Shown one piece after another: positions 7,716 to 15,318 of a stretch of 64,000 bases of DNA (positions are counted from its first letter, which is position 1; the number at the start of each line of letters is the position of its first letter). A program made the position numbers and the translations under genes. Below the pieces are notes generated by a model. It was not told the DNA's origin. It saw only the letters and a list, made by a program, of their open reading frames with translations, and did no database searches. Source of the stretch: Raineyella sp964402325 (lineage in GTDB: Bacteria; Actinomycetota; Actinomycetes; Propionibacteriales; Propionibacteriaceae); contig CAYOBI010000005.1 in NCBI GenBank assembly GCA_964402325.1, forward strand, positions 1 to 64,000, in the 5' to 3' direction.

Positions 7716-8495
7716 ATGAAGAATCTGCACAGTACGCACGACAGTGCGCGCGAACCGGTCGTCGCCGTGGTGGTGGCGGCCGGTTCCGGCGTCCGGCTCG
7801 GGGACGGCGGCCCCAAGGCCCTGCGGCCGATCGGTGGCCGGGCCCTCGTCGCCCACTCCGTCGATGCGCTGGCGGCCGGCGGGGTGGACCGGATCGTCGT
7901 GGTCGGTCGCGCCGAGCTGACCGACGACTTCGCCCGGGCGCTGGCCGGCTCCCCCCTCCCGTGGACCCTCGTCGAGGGCGGGGAGGAACGGCAGGACTCC
8001 GTCGCCAACGGTCTCGCCGAGGCCGAACGCGTCGCCCCGTCCGCCCGCCACGTCCTGGTGCACGACGCCGCCCGCCCGTTCGTACCCGCGGGCGTGGTGG
8101 CGTCGGTGCTCGCCGCGCTGCGTGCCGGGGCGACCGCGGTGATCCCCGCCGTCCGGGTCACCGACACGATCCGGGTGGCCGACCCGGCGCCCGGTGAGGC
8201 CACCGTGGTCGACCGGTCCCGGCTCCGCGCGGTCCAGACGCCCCAGGGCTTCGAGCTGGCCACGCTGGTCAGGGCCCACCATCACGTACGTTCCGCGGGG
8301 CTGGCGGTGACCGACGACGCGATGGCCTGCGAGGCGATCGGGGAACACGTCGTCCTGGTCGAGGGCTCCCGTGACTCGCTCAAGGTCACCGAACCCTTCG
8401 ACCTGCTCGTCGCCGAGGCCGTCTGGCGCGGGCGTACGCACGACCGGACCCGGACCCGGACCCGGACCCGAACCGCCGAGAGGACCCCCTGGTGA
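7716..8495 (+). CDS. ispD: 2-C-methyl-D-erythritol 4-phosphate cytidylyltransferase
   Basis: A 259-residue IspD, which forms CDP-methylerythritol in the non-mevalonate isoprenoid pathway. The nucleotide-binding signature VVVAAGSGVRLG is followed by a Lys in PKALRP. Further family blocks are VEGGEERQDSVANGL, VHDAARPFV and QTPQGFEL. The N-terminal 14 residues before the VVAVVVAAG strand are poorly conserved in the family, so the exact start is uncertain. The C-terminus carries an unusual (Arg-Thr)n tail from a hexanucleotide repeat. The stop overlaps the ispF GTG by four bases. Confidence 0.94.
   Translation: MKNLHSTHDSAREPVVAVVVAAGSGVRLGDGGPKALRPIGGRALVAHSVDALAAGGVDRIVVVGRAELTDDFARALAGSPLPWTLVEGGEERQDSVANGLAEAERVAPSARHVLVHDAARPFVPAGVVASVLAALRAGATAVIPAVRVTDTIRVADPAPGEATVVDRSRLRAVQTPQGFELATLVRAHHHVRSAGLAVTDDAMACEAIGEHVVLVEGSRDSLKVTEPFDLLVAEAVWRGRTHDRTRTRTRTRTAERTPW
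8445..8474 (+). repeat. Hexanucleotide repeat in the ispD 3' end
   Basis: The unit CGGACC is repeated four times exactly (8445-8468) and once with one change (8469-8474). It encodes alternating Arg and Thr at the IspD C-terminus. The repeat is in frame, so changes in copy number would only lengthen or shorten the tail. Confidence 0.9.
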
Positions 8496-9022
8496 ACCAC
8501 GAACCCCTGCCCGTCGGTCCGGCGCGGATCCGCACCGGCATCGGGACCGATGTGCACCGCTTCGCCGAGGGCGTGCCGATGTGGGTGGCCGGGCTGCACT
8601 TCCCCGAGGAGGCGTACGGCCTGGAGGGCCACTCCGACGGGGACGTCGCCTGCCATGCCGCCTGTGACGCGCTGCTGTCCGCCGCCGGGCTGGGCGACCT
8701 CGGCTCCAACTACGGCACCGCCGCCCCGGAGTGGGCCGGCGCCGCCGGCGTCGCCTTCCTCACCGAGACTGCCCGCCGGATCCGTGGGGCCGGGTGGGAG
8801 ATCGGTAACGTCGCGGTCCAGGTGGTCGGCGTACGCCCCCGGATGGCGGCCCGGAGGGCCGAGGCCGAGAGGGTGATGTCGGGGGCGCTCGGTGCACCGG
8901 TCAGTGTGTCGGCGACGACGACGGACGGCCTCGGCTTCACCGGCCGGGGCGAGGGTCTCGCGGCGATCGCCACCGTCCTGCTGCTGCGCCGTGACCCGGC
9001 GCTGGGGCGGTCCACGCCCTGA
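8492..9022 (+). CDS. ispF: 2-C-methyl-D-erythritol 2,4-cyclodiphosphate synthase
   Basis: A 176-residue IspF, which cyclises CDP-methylerythritol 2-phosphate two steps after IspD. Metal ligands are visible in GTDVHRF (Asp and His) and in HSDGDVACHAACDALL. The C-terminal segment has TTTDGLGFTGRGEGLAA, the conserved substrate-binding block. The GTG start overlaps the ispD stop by four bases, so translation is probably coupled. The C-terminus is slightly longer than the roughly 160-residue family norm. The order ispD-ispF after carD is conserved in actinobacteria, but the usual next genes, cysS and rlmB, are displaced here. Confidence 0.95.
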   Translation: MNHEPLPVGPARIRTGIGTDVHRFAEGVPMWVAGLHFPEEAYGLEGHSDGDVACHAACDALLSAAGLGDLGSNYGTAAPEWAGAAGVAFLTETARRIRGAGWEIGNVAVQVVGVRPRMAARRAEAERVMSGALGAPVSVSATTTDGLGFTGRGEGLAAIATVLLLRRDPALGRSTP

Positions 9023-9132
9023 ACGCGGTCCTGCCGCCGATGTGGCCTGTGCGGTGGATCGCCACGTGGGAGCAGGCGGCCAGGAGGTAAATTGAGCCCC
9101 GGCCTTCCGTCCCATCCTTCGAGGAGAAGCAC

Positions 9133-10575
9133 GTGTCCGACACCACTGCCGCAGCCACCCGCGCCTATCGGGAGACGCTCTCGGTCATCGAGAGTGTCGA
9201 GCCCCGGATCGCCGAAGCCACGCGTCAGGAGCTGACGGACCAGCGAGGTTCGCTCAAGCTCATCGCCTCGGAGAACTACGCCTCGCTGCCGGTGCTGCTG
9301 ACGATGGGCACCTGGTTCTCCGACAAGTACGCCGAGGGCACCGTCGGCCACCGCTTCTACGCCGGCTGCCAGAACGTCGACACCGTCGAGTCGGTCGCCG
9401 CCGAGCACGCCCGTGAGCTGTTCGGCGCCGAGTACGCCTACGTCCAGCCGCACTCCGGCATCGACGCCAACCTGGTCGCCTACTGGGCGATCCTGGCCCA
9501 TCACGTCGAGGCCCCCGGCCTGGCCGAGAAGGGCGTCAAGAACGTCAACGACCTCACCGAGGCCGACTGGGAGGTGCTGCGCAAGCGCTTCGGCGAGCAG
9601 CGGCTGATGGGCATGAGCCTGGACGCCGGCGGCCACCTCACCCACGGCTTCCGGCCGAACATCTCCGGGAAGATGTTCCACCAGCACTCGTACGGGACCG
9701 ACCCGGCGACCGGCCTGATCGACTACGACGCGCTGCTCGCCCAGGCCCGCGAGTTCCGGCCGCTGATCCTGGTCGGTGGCTACTCCGCCTACCCGCGCCG
9801 GGTGAACTTCGCGAAGATGCGCGAGATCGCCGACGAGGTCGGTGCGGTGCTGATGGTCGACATGGCGCACTTCGCCGGCCTGGTCGCCGGCAAGGTCTTC
9901 ACCGGCGAGGAGAACCCGGTGCCGTACGCCGACGTGGTGACCACCACCACGCACAAGTCGCTGCGCGGCCCGCGCGGCGGCATGGTGCTGGCGAAGGCCG
10001 CCTACGCCGCCGACGTCGACCGCGGCTGCCCGATGGTGCTCGGCGGCCCGCTGTCGCACATGATGGCCGCCAAGGCCGTCGCGCTGGCCGAGGCCCGGAC
10101 CCCCGCCTTCCAGACGTACGCGCAGAACGTCGCCGACAACGCGAAGTCGCTGGCCGAGGGCCTGATGAAGCGCGGCGTGAAGCTCGTCACCGGCGGCACC
10201 GACAACCACATCGTGCTGGCCGACATCGCCGCGTCGTTCGGCCTGACCGGCCGCCAGGCCGAATCGGCGCTGGTCGATTCGGGCATCGTCACCAACCGCA
10301 ACTCGGTCCCGGCCGACCCGAACGGCGCCTGGTACACCTCGGGCATCCGGCTCGGCACCCCGGCGCTGACCACCCGCGGCTTCGGCGCCGACGAGTTCGA
10401 CCGGACCGCCGAACTGATCGTCGAGGTGCTCTCGAACACCACCGCCGCCGATGCCCCGAAGGGTGGCGCGTCGAAGGCCAAGTACCTGATCGCCGACGGG
10501 ATCTCCGACCGGGTCAAGGCCGAGGCCGGCGAGCTGCTCGGGAAGTTCCCGCTGTACCCGGGGCTGGAGCTCTGA
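9133..10575 (+). CDS. glyA: Serine hydroxymethyltransferase, long form
   Basis: A 480-residue PLP enzyme that interconverts serine plus tetrahydrofolate with glycine plus methylene-tetrahydrofolate. Signatures are LIASENYASLPVL, the substrate block YAEGTVGHRFYAGCQ, VQPHSGIDANLV and the PLP-lysine motif TTTTHKSLRGPRGG with Lys275. Most bacterial enzymes have about 415-435 residues. The extra length is an insertion of about 35 residues (roughly 115-150, beginning HHVEAPGLAEKGVK) before the GGHLTHG block. This matches the long subfamily reported in Chlamydia and propionibacteria. The GTG start follows a GAGGAGAAG ribosome-binding site. A strong terminator follows. Confidence 0.94.
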   Translation: MSDTTAAATRAYRETLSVIESVEPRIAEATRQELTDQRGSLKLIASENYASLPVLLTMGTWFSDKYAEGTVGHRFYAGCQNVDTVESVAAEHARELFGAEYAYVQPHSGIDANLVAYWAILAHHVEAPGLAEKGVKNVNDLTEADWEVLRKRFGEQRLMGMSLDAGGHLTHGFRPNISGKMFHQHSYGTDPATGLIDYDALLAQAREFRPLILVGGYSAYPRRVNFAKMREIADEVGAVLMVDMAHFAGLVAGKVFTGEENPVPYADVVTTTTHKSLRGPRGGMVLAKAAYAADVDRGCPMVLGGPLSHMMAAKAVALAEARTPAFQTYAQNVADNAKSLAEGLMKRGVKLVTGGTDNHIVLADIAASFGLTGRQAESALVDSGIVTNRNSVPADPNGAWYTSGIRLGTPALTTRGFGADEFDRTAELIVEVLSNTTAADAPKGGASKAKYLIADGISDRVKAEAGELLGKFPLYPGLEL

Positions 10576-10595
10576 GAGCTGCCGCATTCCACAAG

Positions 10596-10631
10596 GCCCC
10601 GGTGACCCTCCCCCCAGAGGGTCACCGGGGC
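10596..10631. terminator. Hairpin terminator after glyA
   Basis: A perfect 14-base-pair stem (10596-10609 with 10618-10631) and an 8-base loop, followed by TGTTCTGT. Confidence 0.85.
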
Positions 10632-10650
10632 TGTTCTGTGGGGTCGCAGG

Positions 10651-10806
10651 TCAGCTGGTGAACAGCACCGACGTGTGGTTCCAGTCCGGTGCGAACTCGA
10701 ATCCCTCGCCGGTCGTTATACCGATGCGAGGGTGGCCCGGCTCCAGGGAGTGGGTCGCACCGGGCAGATGCTCGCGCCCGAGCTGTTGGCTGCGGCCAAA
10801 CGACTT
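10651..10806 (-). pseudogene. Possible 3' remnant of an unidentified gene
   Basis: In the stretch after the HNH gene, one minus-strand frame, different from that of the HNH gene, reads like real protein. It has mixed composition, ends GFEFAPDWNHTSVLFTS before a TGA, and is unlike the Arg/Ala/Pro-rich shadow frames around it. No start codon or ribosome-binding site is visible in frame before the peptide merges into shadow sequence inside the HNH gene. The simplest reading is the tail of a gene whose front was lost when the HNH gene arrived. I do not recognise the family, and a chance reading frame cannot be excluded. Confidence 0.3.
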
Positions 10807-10808
10807 CG

Positions 10809-12392
10809 TCAGCGGCGTCGCGCGGTCGTCGGGCGGCCGCGGCGGCGTCGGGGACCGGCCCGGCGCTGCGTGGCGTCGGGTCGGCCGTTCGTACGGCTCC
10901 TGTGGTGCGACGGCCGGCGGCGGCGCTTCTTCGGCTCTGGCTGTGGCCAGGTCGGCACCGGTGCCGGCGTGGAGAGGTGCGCGAGGGCCTGGAACTCGAT
11001 CTCGGAGCGCTGGCTGGTGTCGTTGTCGGTGGTGTGGGTGCCCCAGTTGTCGACGTGGTACTCCCGCCCGTAGGGGGTCCGCCACAGCCAGTGACCGGGG
11101 CGGGGTTGGTGACAGCGCCAGCCGGCGTGGGTCTTCGCCCGGTGCGCGGTCCGTCCCAACGGGCCGAGATTGGCCACGCTGGTGGGGCCGCCCTGCCCGT
11201 GGGCGACGGTGTGGTCCAGGTCGGTGTGGCGCGCCCGCCGGGCGCCCCAGGGGAACACCTCGTACGGGTTGGCCAACACGACCTGTTCACGCATCCGCTC
11301 GGGAATCTCGTAGGCGTCGACCGGCTCGGAGGCGCGGTGGTCGATCACCCCGGTCACCCTCACCGTCGACTCCGCCAACAGGGCACGCAGCGCGGCGACC
11401 GGGACGGCACCCTCCCCCTCCAGCCGGGCCACCCCGTCGGGGCCGAGACGCTCCGCGTTCACATGGACATAGAGCCGCACCGGTGGTTTGAGCCGGTCCG
11501 CGGTGGTGGTGTCGCCAGCGAGGAGGGCGACCGCCCGCTCCGGCGTCGCGAGGATCCCCAACGCACGCGAACGACGCACATCCAGACTGTCGGCGTCCCC
11601 CTGGGCGGCGAGGGTAGTGGCGAGGCGGGTCAGGGTCGCGTCGAGCTGGGCCGCCTCCGGCGCCGCGAGACGCGCCGTCACGGTCCGCACACCGGCCTGG
11701 CCGGTCTCGTCACGCTGCACACGGGCATAGCGCCCGGCCCGGGAACGTTCCTCAGCCTGCGCCGCGCGGGCCGGGTCCGCAGCGACGATCTCCCCCTCCA
11801 CCAATGCCTCCAACCGTGCCCAGGACAGGGTCCCGAGGGCCGGCGCGATCGCCCTGTCCACCCGCAACGCCTGGGCCCGGTCCAGACCGGCCCACCGGAC
11901 CGCCTGGGCGATCTTGCGGGCCTGCCACACCGCCAACCGGCCCGCCATCACCGTCTGCCACATCCGCGGGTGGCGCCACCGCACCGACAGGGCGTCGGCG
12001 ACCTGCCCACGGGCGGCCTGGTGGGTCGTGTGGAGCAGGGCACCGATCTCCAACACCATGAACTCCGCCACCGGCGGGCAGCCGTCCCCACCCAGATCCA
12101 CCAACCCCTCCTGCCCGGCAAGGGTTGCCTGGTCGGGGGCCGGGGCAAGGGCGGCAAGGTGACCGACCAACGCGAACTGCCGCGCCTCCACGCTCGCCTG
12201 CAAACTCCGCAGCGCGTCCACCTCCGTCATTGCCTCGTCGATCGTGGCGGGCAGCAGCCGCTCCGGGCTCAACGCCAACGGCGTCACCACATCCAACCGT
12301 GTGGTGTCCACCGCCGCGACCGGGCCGGTATCCAACTCCCGACCCGACTCATCCGGCCCCCGATCAGGACCGTCGAACAGTTCCCCCTGCAT
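10809..12392 (-). CDS. HNH endonuclease domain protein, DUF222 / 13E12 repeat family
   Basis: A 527-residue protein. The first two thirds are the helical DUF222 region typical of actinobacterial 13E12-type proteins. The C-terminal HNH nuclease domain (about residues 390-440) reads DLDHTVAHGQGGPTS, NLGPL and HRAKTHAGW, with the Asp-His pair, the Asn and the last His all kept. The zinc-ligand cysteines of many relatives are absent; ANPYEVFPWGARRAR stands in their place. The last 60 residues are an Arg-rich disordered tail. ATG 12392 is preceded by TAGCGT at 7 bases, so it is probably leaderless; GTG 12422 is the alternative. Such genes are multi-copy and mobile-like in other actinobacteria. The role is unknown. 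Confidence 0.85.
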   Translation of the reverse strand: MQGELFDGPDRGPDESGRELDTGPVAAVDTTRLDVVTPLALSPERLLPATIDEAMTEVDALRSLQASVEARQFALVGHLAALAPAPDQATLAGQEGLVDLGGDGCPPVAEFMVLEIGALLHTTHQAARGQVADALSVRWRHPRMWQTVMAGRLAVWQARKIAQAVRWAGLDRAQALRVDRAIAPALGTLSWARLEALVEGEIVAADPARAAQAEERSRAGRYARVQRDETGQAGVRTVTARLAAPEAAQLDATLTRLATTLAAQGDADSLDVRRSRALGILATPERAVALLAGDTTTADRLKPPVRLYVHVNAERLGPDGVARLEGEGAVPVAALRALLAESTVRVTGVIDHRASEPVDAYEIPERMREQVVLANPYEVFPWGARRARHTDLDHTVAHGQGGPTSVANLGPLGRTAHRAKTHAGWRCHQPRPGHWLWRTPYGREYHVDNWGTHTTDNDTSQRSEIEFQALAHLSTPAPVPTWPQPEPKKRRRRPSHHRSRTNGRPDATQRRAGPRRRRGRPTTARRR

Positions 12393-12497
12393 GACACCAA
12401 CGCTAGAGGCAGCCTCTGACACTCGACCCAGGTGCGCCTGTCTGGTCCCGAGCGGGGTTCGGGCAGGGGGTTCGGGCCGAAGCCCCCAAACGCAGAC

Positions 12498-12521
12498 CGG
12501 CCCGGCACAGGGGCCGGGCCG
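12498..12521. terminator. Hairpin after the small ORF
   Basis: A 9-base-pair GC-only stem (12498-12506 with 12513-12521) with a 6-base loop, 20 bases beyond the stop of the minus-strand small ORF at 12542. Confidence 0.55.
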
Positions 12522-12541
12522 TCAGGGCAGAACGGGTGAGA

Positions 12542-12670
12542 TCAGAGAGCGGTGCGCGAAGCCCCGCGCCAGAACGGCTGGGTGCCTTCGAGCTCCCACT
12601 GGGGGGTGAAGGAGTCGGCGCCGGTGAGGGCGAGCAGGGCGGCTTCGTTGGTGCTGGGGTCCAGGGACAT
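12542..12670 (-). CDS. Small protein of 42 residues, unknown function
   Basis: A short ORF in the 494-base stretch between the HNH gene and rlmB. The ATG at 12670 has an AGAGGAA ribosome-binding site at good spacing, and a hairpin follows the stop. The peptide starts MSLDPSTNEAALLALTGAD and ends QPFWRGASRTAL. It is acidic at the front, has two Trp near the end, no Cys, and no signal or membrane segment. Its composition is unlike the Arg/Pro-rich shadow frames nearby. I do not recognise it. A peptide of this size could be a precursor or leader, but no modifying enzyme lies nearby. The remainder of the stretch (12671-12886) shows no further gene. Confidence 0.5.
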   Translation of the reverse strand: MSLDPSTNEAALLALTGADSFTPQWELEGTQPFWRGASRTAL

Positions 12671-12886
12671 GACGTGTTCCTCTGCGGTCGTTCGGGGTGG
12701 TGGCTGCAGATGACGCCGTCGTCGGTCCTGCCCTTCAACGGTAAATCAGCGCCCCGACCGGCCCAAACAGGGGCAGACGCAACGGCGCCCCGGGCTACGT
12801 GATTCTCCGCACCCGTCCCTCCTGGCATCGGGCCACAGTGGCCGCCCGGGTCACACCGGAAGCGGGTGAGGTCACACCCGACCGGC

Positions 12887-13855
12887 TCAGCCCCGGACGG
12901 CCCCCGCGCGGGCGCGGCTGATCTCGTACAGCGCGATGCTGGTGGCCACGCCGGCGTTCAGCGACTCCACCTCGCTGCTGATCGGGATCGACGCGAGGAC
13001 GTCGCAGTTCTCCCGGACCAGCCGCTGCAGGCCCTCGCCCTCGGACCCGACGACCAGGAGCACCGGCCCGTCGACGCCGGGGATCGCGGCGATGTCGGTG
13101 TCACCCTCGCCGGCCAGGCCGACCACCACGAAACCGGCCTTGGCGTAGTCCTGCAGCACCCGGTTGAGGTTCGTCGCCCGGGCCACCGGGATCCGCGCCG
13201 CCGCCCCGGCCGACGTCTTCCAGGCCGCCGCCGTCATCCCGGCGGACCGCCGCTCCGGGATCACCACGCCCTGGGCGCCGAACGCCGCCGCCGACCGGAT
13301 GATCGCGCCGAGGTTGCGCGGATCAGTGACCTGGTCGAGCGCCACCACCAGCGGGGTGCCGGGCGCCTGCAGCGCGTCGGCCATCAGGTCGCCCGGGTGG
13401 GCGTACTCATACTCGGGCAGCTTGATCGCCAGGCCCTGGTGCGTGGCGCCGGCGGTCAGCCGGTCCAGCTCCTGCTTGGTGGTCTGCAGCATCGGGATCG
13501 AGGTCTCGGCGCACATCTTGAACACCTCGCGCACCCGGTCGTCGCGGTCGATGCCCTCGGCCACGTAGACGCTCACCACCGGGATCCCGGCGCGCAGCGC
13601 CTCGACCACCGGATTGCGGCCGGCGACCCATTCGGCCCCGCCGCCGCGCTGGGCCTGGGGCGTACGCTTCGGCCGCGACGCCTCACGGGCCTCGGCGAGC
13701 TGCTTGGCCCGGTGCGCCTTGTGGTAGACGCGGTCCTCCGCCCGCGGGGTCGGGCCCTTGCCCTCGAGCCCCTTGCGGGCCCGGCCGCCGGAGCCGGCGG
13801 TGTTGCCCTTGCCCTTGTGACGTACGGCGCCCTTGCGCTGCGAATTGCCTGCCAT
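12887..13855 (-). CDS. rlmB: 23S rRNA (guanosine-2'-O)-methyltransferase RlmB (TrmH family)
   Basis: A 322-residue SPOUT-class methyltransferase that modifies a guanosine in the peptidyl-transferase loop of 23S rRNA. A basic, disordered N-terminus of about 75 residues (RKGAVRHKGKGN, many Arg and Lys) is typical of actinobacterial forms. Then comes the substrate-binding domain beginning AEWVAGRNPVVEAL. The knotted domain carries motif 1 DPRNLGAIIRSAAAFG, motif 2 LLVVGSEGEGL and motif 3 SLNAGVATSIALYE. The ATG overlaps the cysS stop (TGATG), so the two genes form an operon. The order cysS-rlmB is conserved in actinobacteria. Confidence 0.95.
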   Translation of the reverse strand: MAGNSQRKGAVRHKGKGNTAGSGGRARKGLEGKGPTPRAEDRVYHKAHRAKQLAEAREASRPKRTPQAQRGGGAEWVAGRNPVVEALRAGIPVVSVYVAEGIDRDDRVREVFKMCAETSIPMLQTTKQELDRLTAGATHQGLAIKLPEYEYAHPGDLMADALQAPGTPLVVALDQVTDPRNLGAIIRSAAAFGAQGVVIPERRSAGMTAAAWKTSAGAAARIPVARATNLNRVLQDYAKAGFVVVGLAGEGDTDIAAIPGVDGPVLLVVGSEGEGLQRLVRENCDVLASIPISSEVESLNAGVATSIALYEISRARAGAVRG

Positions 13856-15270
13856 CAGTGCTCCACGCTCCACTTCGGGCCCTGGGGGGTGTCCTCGACA
13901 CGGACGCCGAGTGCGCCCAGCGAGTCGCGGATGCCGTCGGCAGCCACGTAGTCCTTGCGCGCCCGGGCCTCCTGGCGCTGGTCCAACAGGGCCTTGACGA
14001 GGCCGTCGACGACCGGTTCCAGGGCCGCGCCGGCCCCGGCGGCGTCGGCCCAGATCGGGTCCATCGGGTCGAGCCCCAGCACCCCGAGCATCGCCCGGGC
14101 CGCCGCGTACGCCTCGCGGACCGCGGCGGCGTCGCCCGCTTCGAGGGCCTGGTTGCCCACCTTGACGGTGGTGTAGATCGTCGCGACCGCCGCCGGGGTG
14201 CCGAGGTCGTCGTCCATCGCCGCGACGAACGCCGCCGGCAACTCGGCCGCGGGGTCGGTGTCGCCGACCAGGTCGCGGGCCCGGTCGAGGAAGGAGTCGA
14301 TCCGCGCCAGCGACGTCGTCGCCTCTGCCAGCGAGGTGTCGGAGAACTCGATCGACGAGCGGTAGTGCGGCGCGACCAGGTAGAAGCGGACGGCGCGCGG
14401 CGGGTACTGCTTGGTCACCTCGGTGACCAGCGCACCGTTGCCGAGCGACTTCGACATCTTCTCCCCGGCCGCGGTGACCCAGGCGTTGTGCATCCAATAG
14501 CGGGCGAACGGCCGGCCGGCCGCGGTCGACTGGGCCAGCTCGTTCTCGTGGTGCGGGAAACGCAGGTCCAGCCCGCCGCCGTGGATGTCGAACTCGTCAC
14601 CGAGGTACTTGCCCGACATCGCCGAGCACTCCAGGTGCCAGCCCGGACGACCGCGTCCCCACGGGGTCGGCCAGGAGGCGGTCTCCGGCTCGCTCGAGTC
14701 ACTGCGGCCCTTCCACAGGGCGAAGTCGCGCGGGTCGCGCTTGCCGCGCGGGTCGGAGTCCTCGGCCGGCTCCATGTCCGCCACCTTCTGGCCGGACAGC
14801 GTGCCGTAGGCGGGCCAGGAGCGGACGTCGAAGTACACGTCGCCCGACCCGTCCTCGGCCACGTACGCGTGCCCCCGGTCGATCAGCAGCTGGACCAGCT
14901 CGACCATCTCCGGGATGTGGCCGGTCGCCCGCGGCTCGTACGTCGGGGGCAGGCAGCCGAGGGCCTGGTAGGCCTTGTGCAGCTCGAGCTCGAAATGGTA
15001 CGCGAGCGCATACCACTCCACGCCCTGCTCGGCGGACTTGCGGAGGATCTTGTCGTCGATGTCGGTGACGTTCGCGACGATCTTCACGGCGTAGCCGGAC
15101 GCGGTCAGCCAGCGACGCAGGACGTCGAAGACGACCTCCTTGCGGATGTGACCCAGGTGCGGTGCGGACTGGACGGTCAGCCCACAGTGGTAGATCGAGA
15201 CCTGCCCGGGCACGACGGGGACGAACTCCCGCGCCAGGTGGGTCATCGAGTCATAGAGCTGGAACGTCAC
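13855..15270 (-). CDS. cysS: Cysteinyl-tRNA synthetase
   Basis: A 471-residue class I tRNA synthetase. The zinc Cys is in YHCGLTVQ, the HIGH-type motif is PHLGHIR, further metal ligands lie in LECSAM and HHENE, and the KMSKS loop is exact (GEKMSKSLGNG). A DALR-type helical domain follows. The length fits CysS better than the shorter, related mycothiol ligase MshC, and the cysS-rlmB pairing supports this. GTG 15270 is preferred because it begins right before the conserved TFQLYDS block and TAGTCT lies 7 bases upstream; GTG 15294 is the longer alternative. Confidence 0.93.
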   Translation of the reverse strand: MTFQLYDSMTHLAREFVPVVPGQVSIYHCGLTVQSAPHLGHIRKEVVFDVLRRWLTASGYAVKIVANVTDIDDKILRKSAEQGVEWYALAYHFELELHKAYQALGCLPPTYEPRATGHIPEMVELVQLLIDRGHAYVAEDGSGDVYFDVRSWPAYGTLSGQKVADMEPAEDSDPRGKRDPRDFALWKGRSDSSEPETASWPTPWGRGRPGWHLECSAMSGKYLGDEFDIHGGGLDLRFPHHENELAQSTAAGRPFARYWMHNAWVTAAGEKMSKSLGNGALVTEVTKQYPPRAVRFYLVAPHYRSSIEFSDTSLAEATTSLARIDSFLDRARDLVGDTDPAAELPAAFVAAMDDDLGTPAAVATIYTTVKVGNQALEAGDAAAVREAYAAARAMLGVLGLDPMDPIWADAAGAGAALEPVVDGLVKALLDQRQEARARKDYVAADGIRDSLGALGVRVEDTPQGPKWSVEH

Positions 15271-15318
15271 GGGCCCAAGACTACCGGTGCTCACTGCCCC
15301 GGCGCGCCGACGCCGCGA

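Noticed and set aside
10809..12392. HNH gene as part of a restriction or defence system
   Set aside because: There is no methyltransferase, helicase or other partner. DUF222-HNH proteins of the 13E12 type are common stand-alone genes in actinobacteria.
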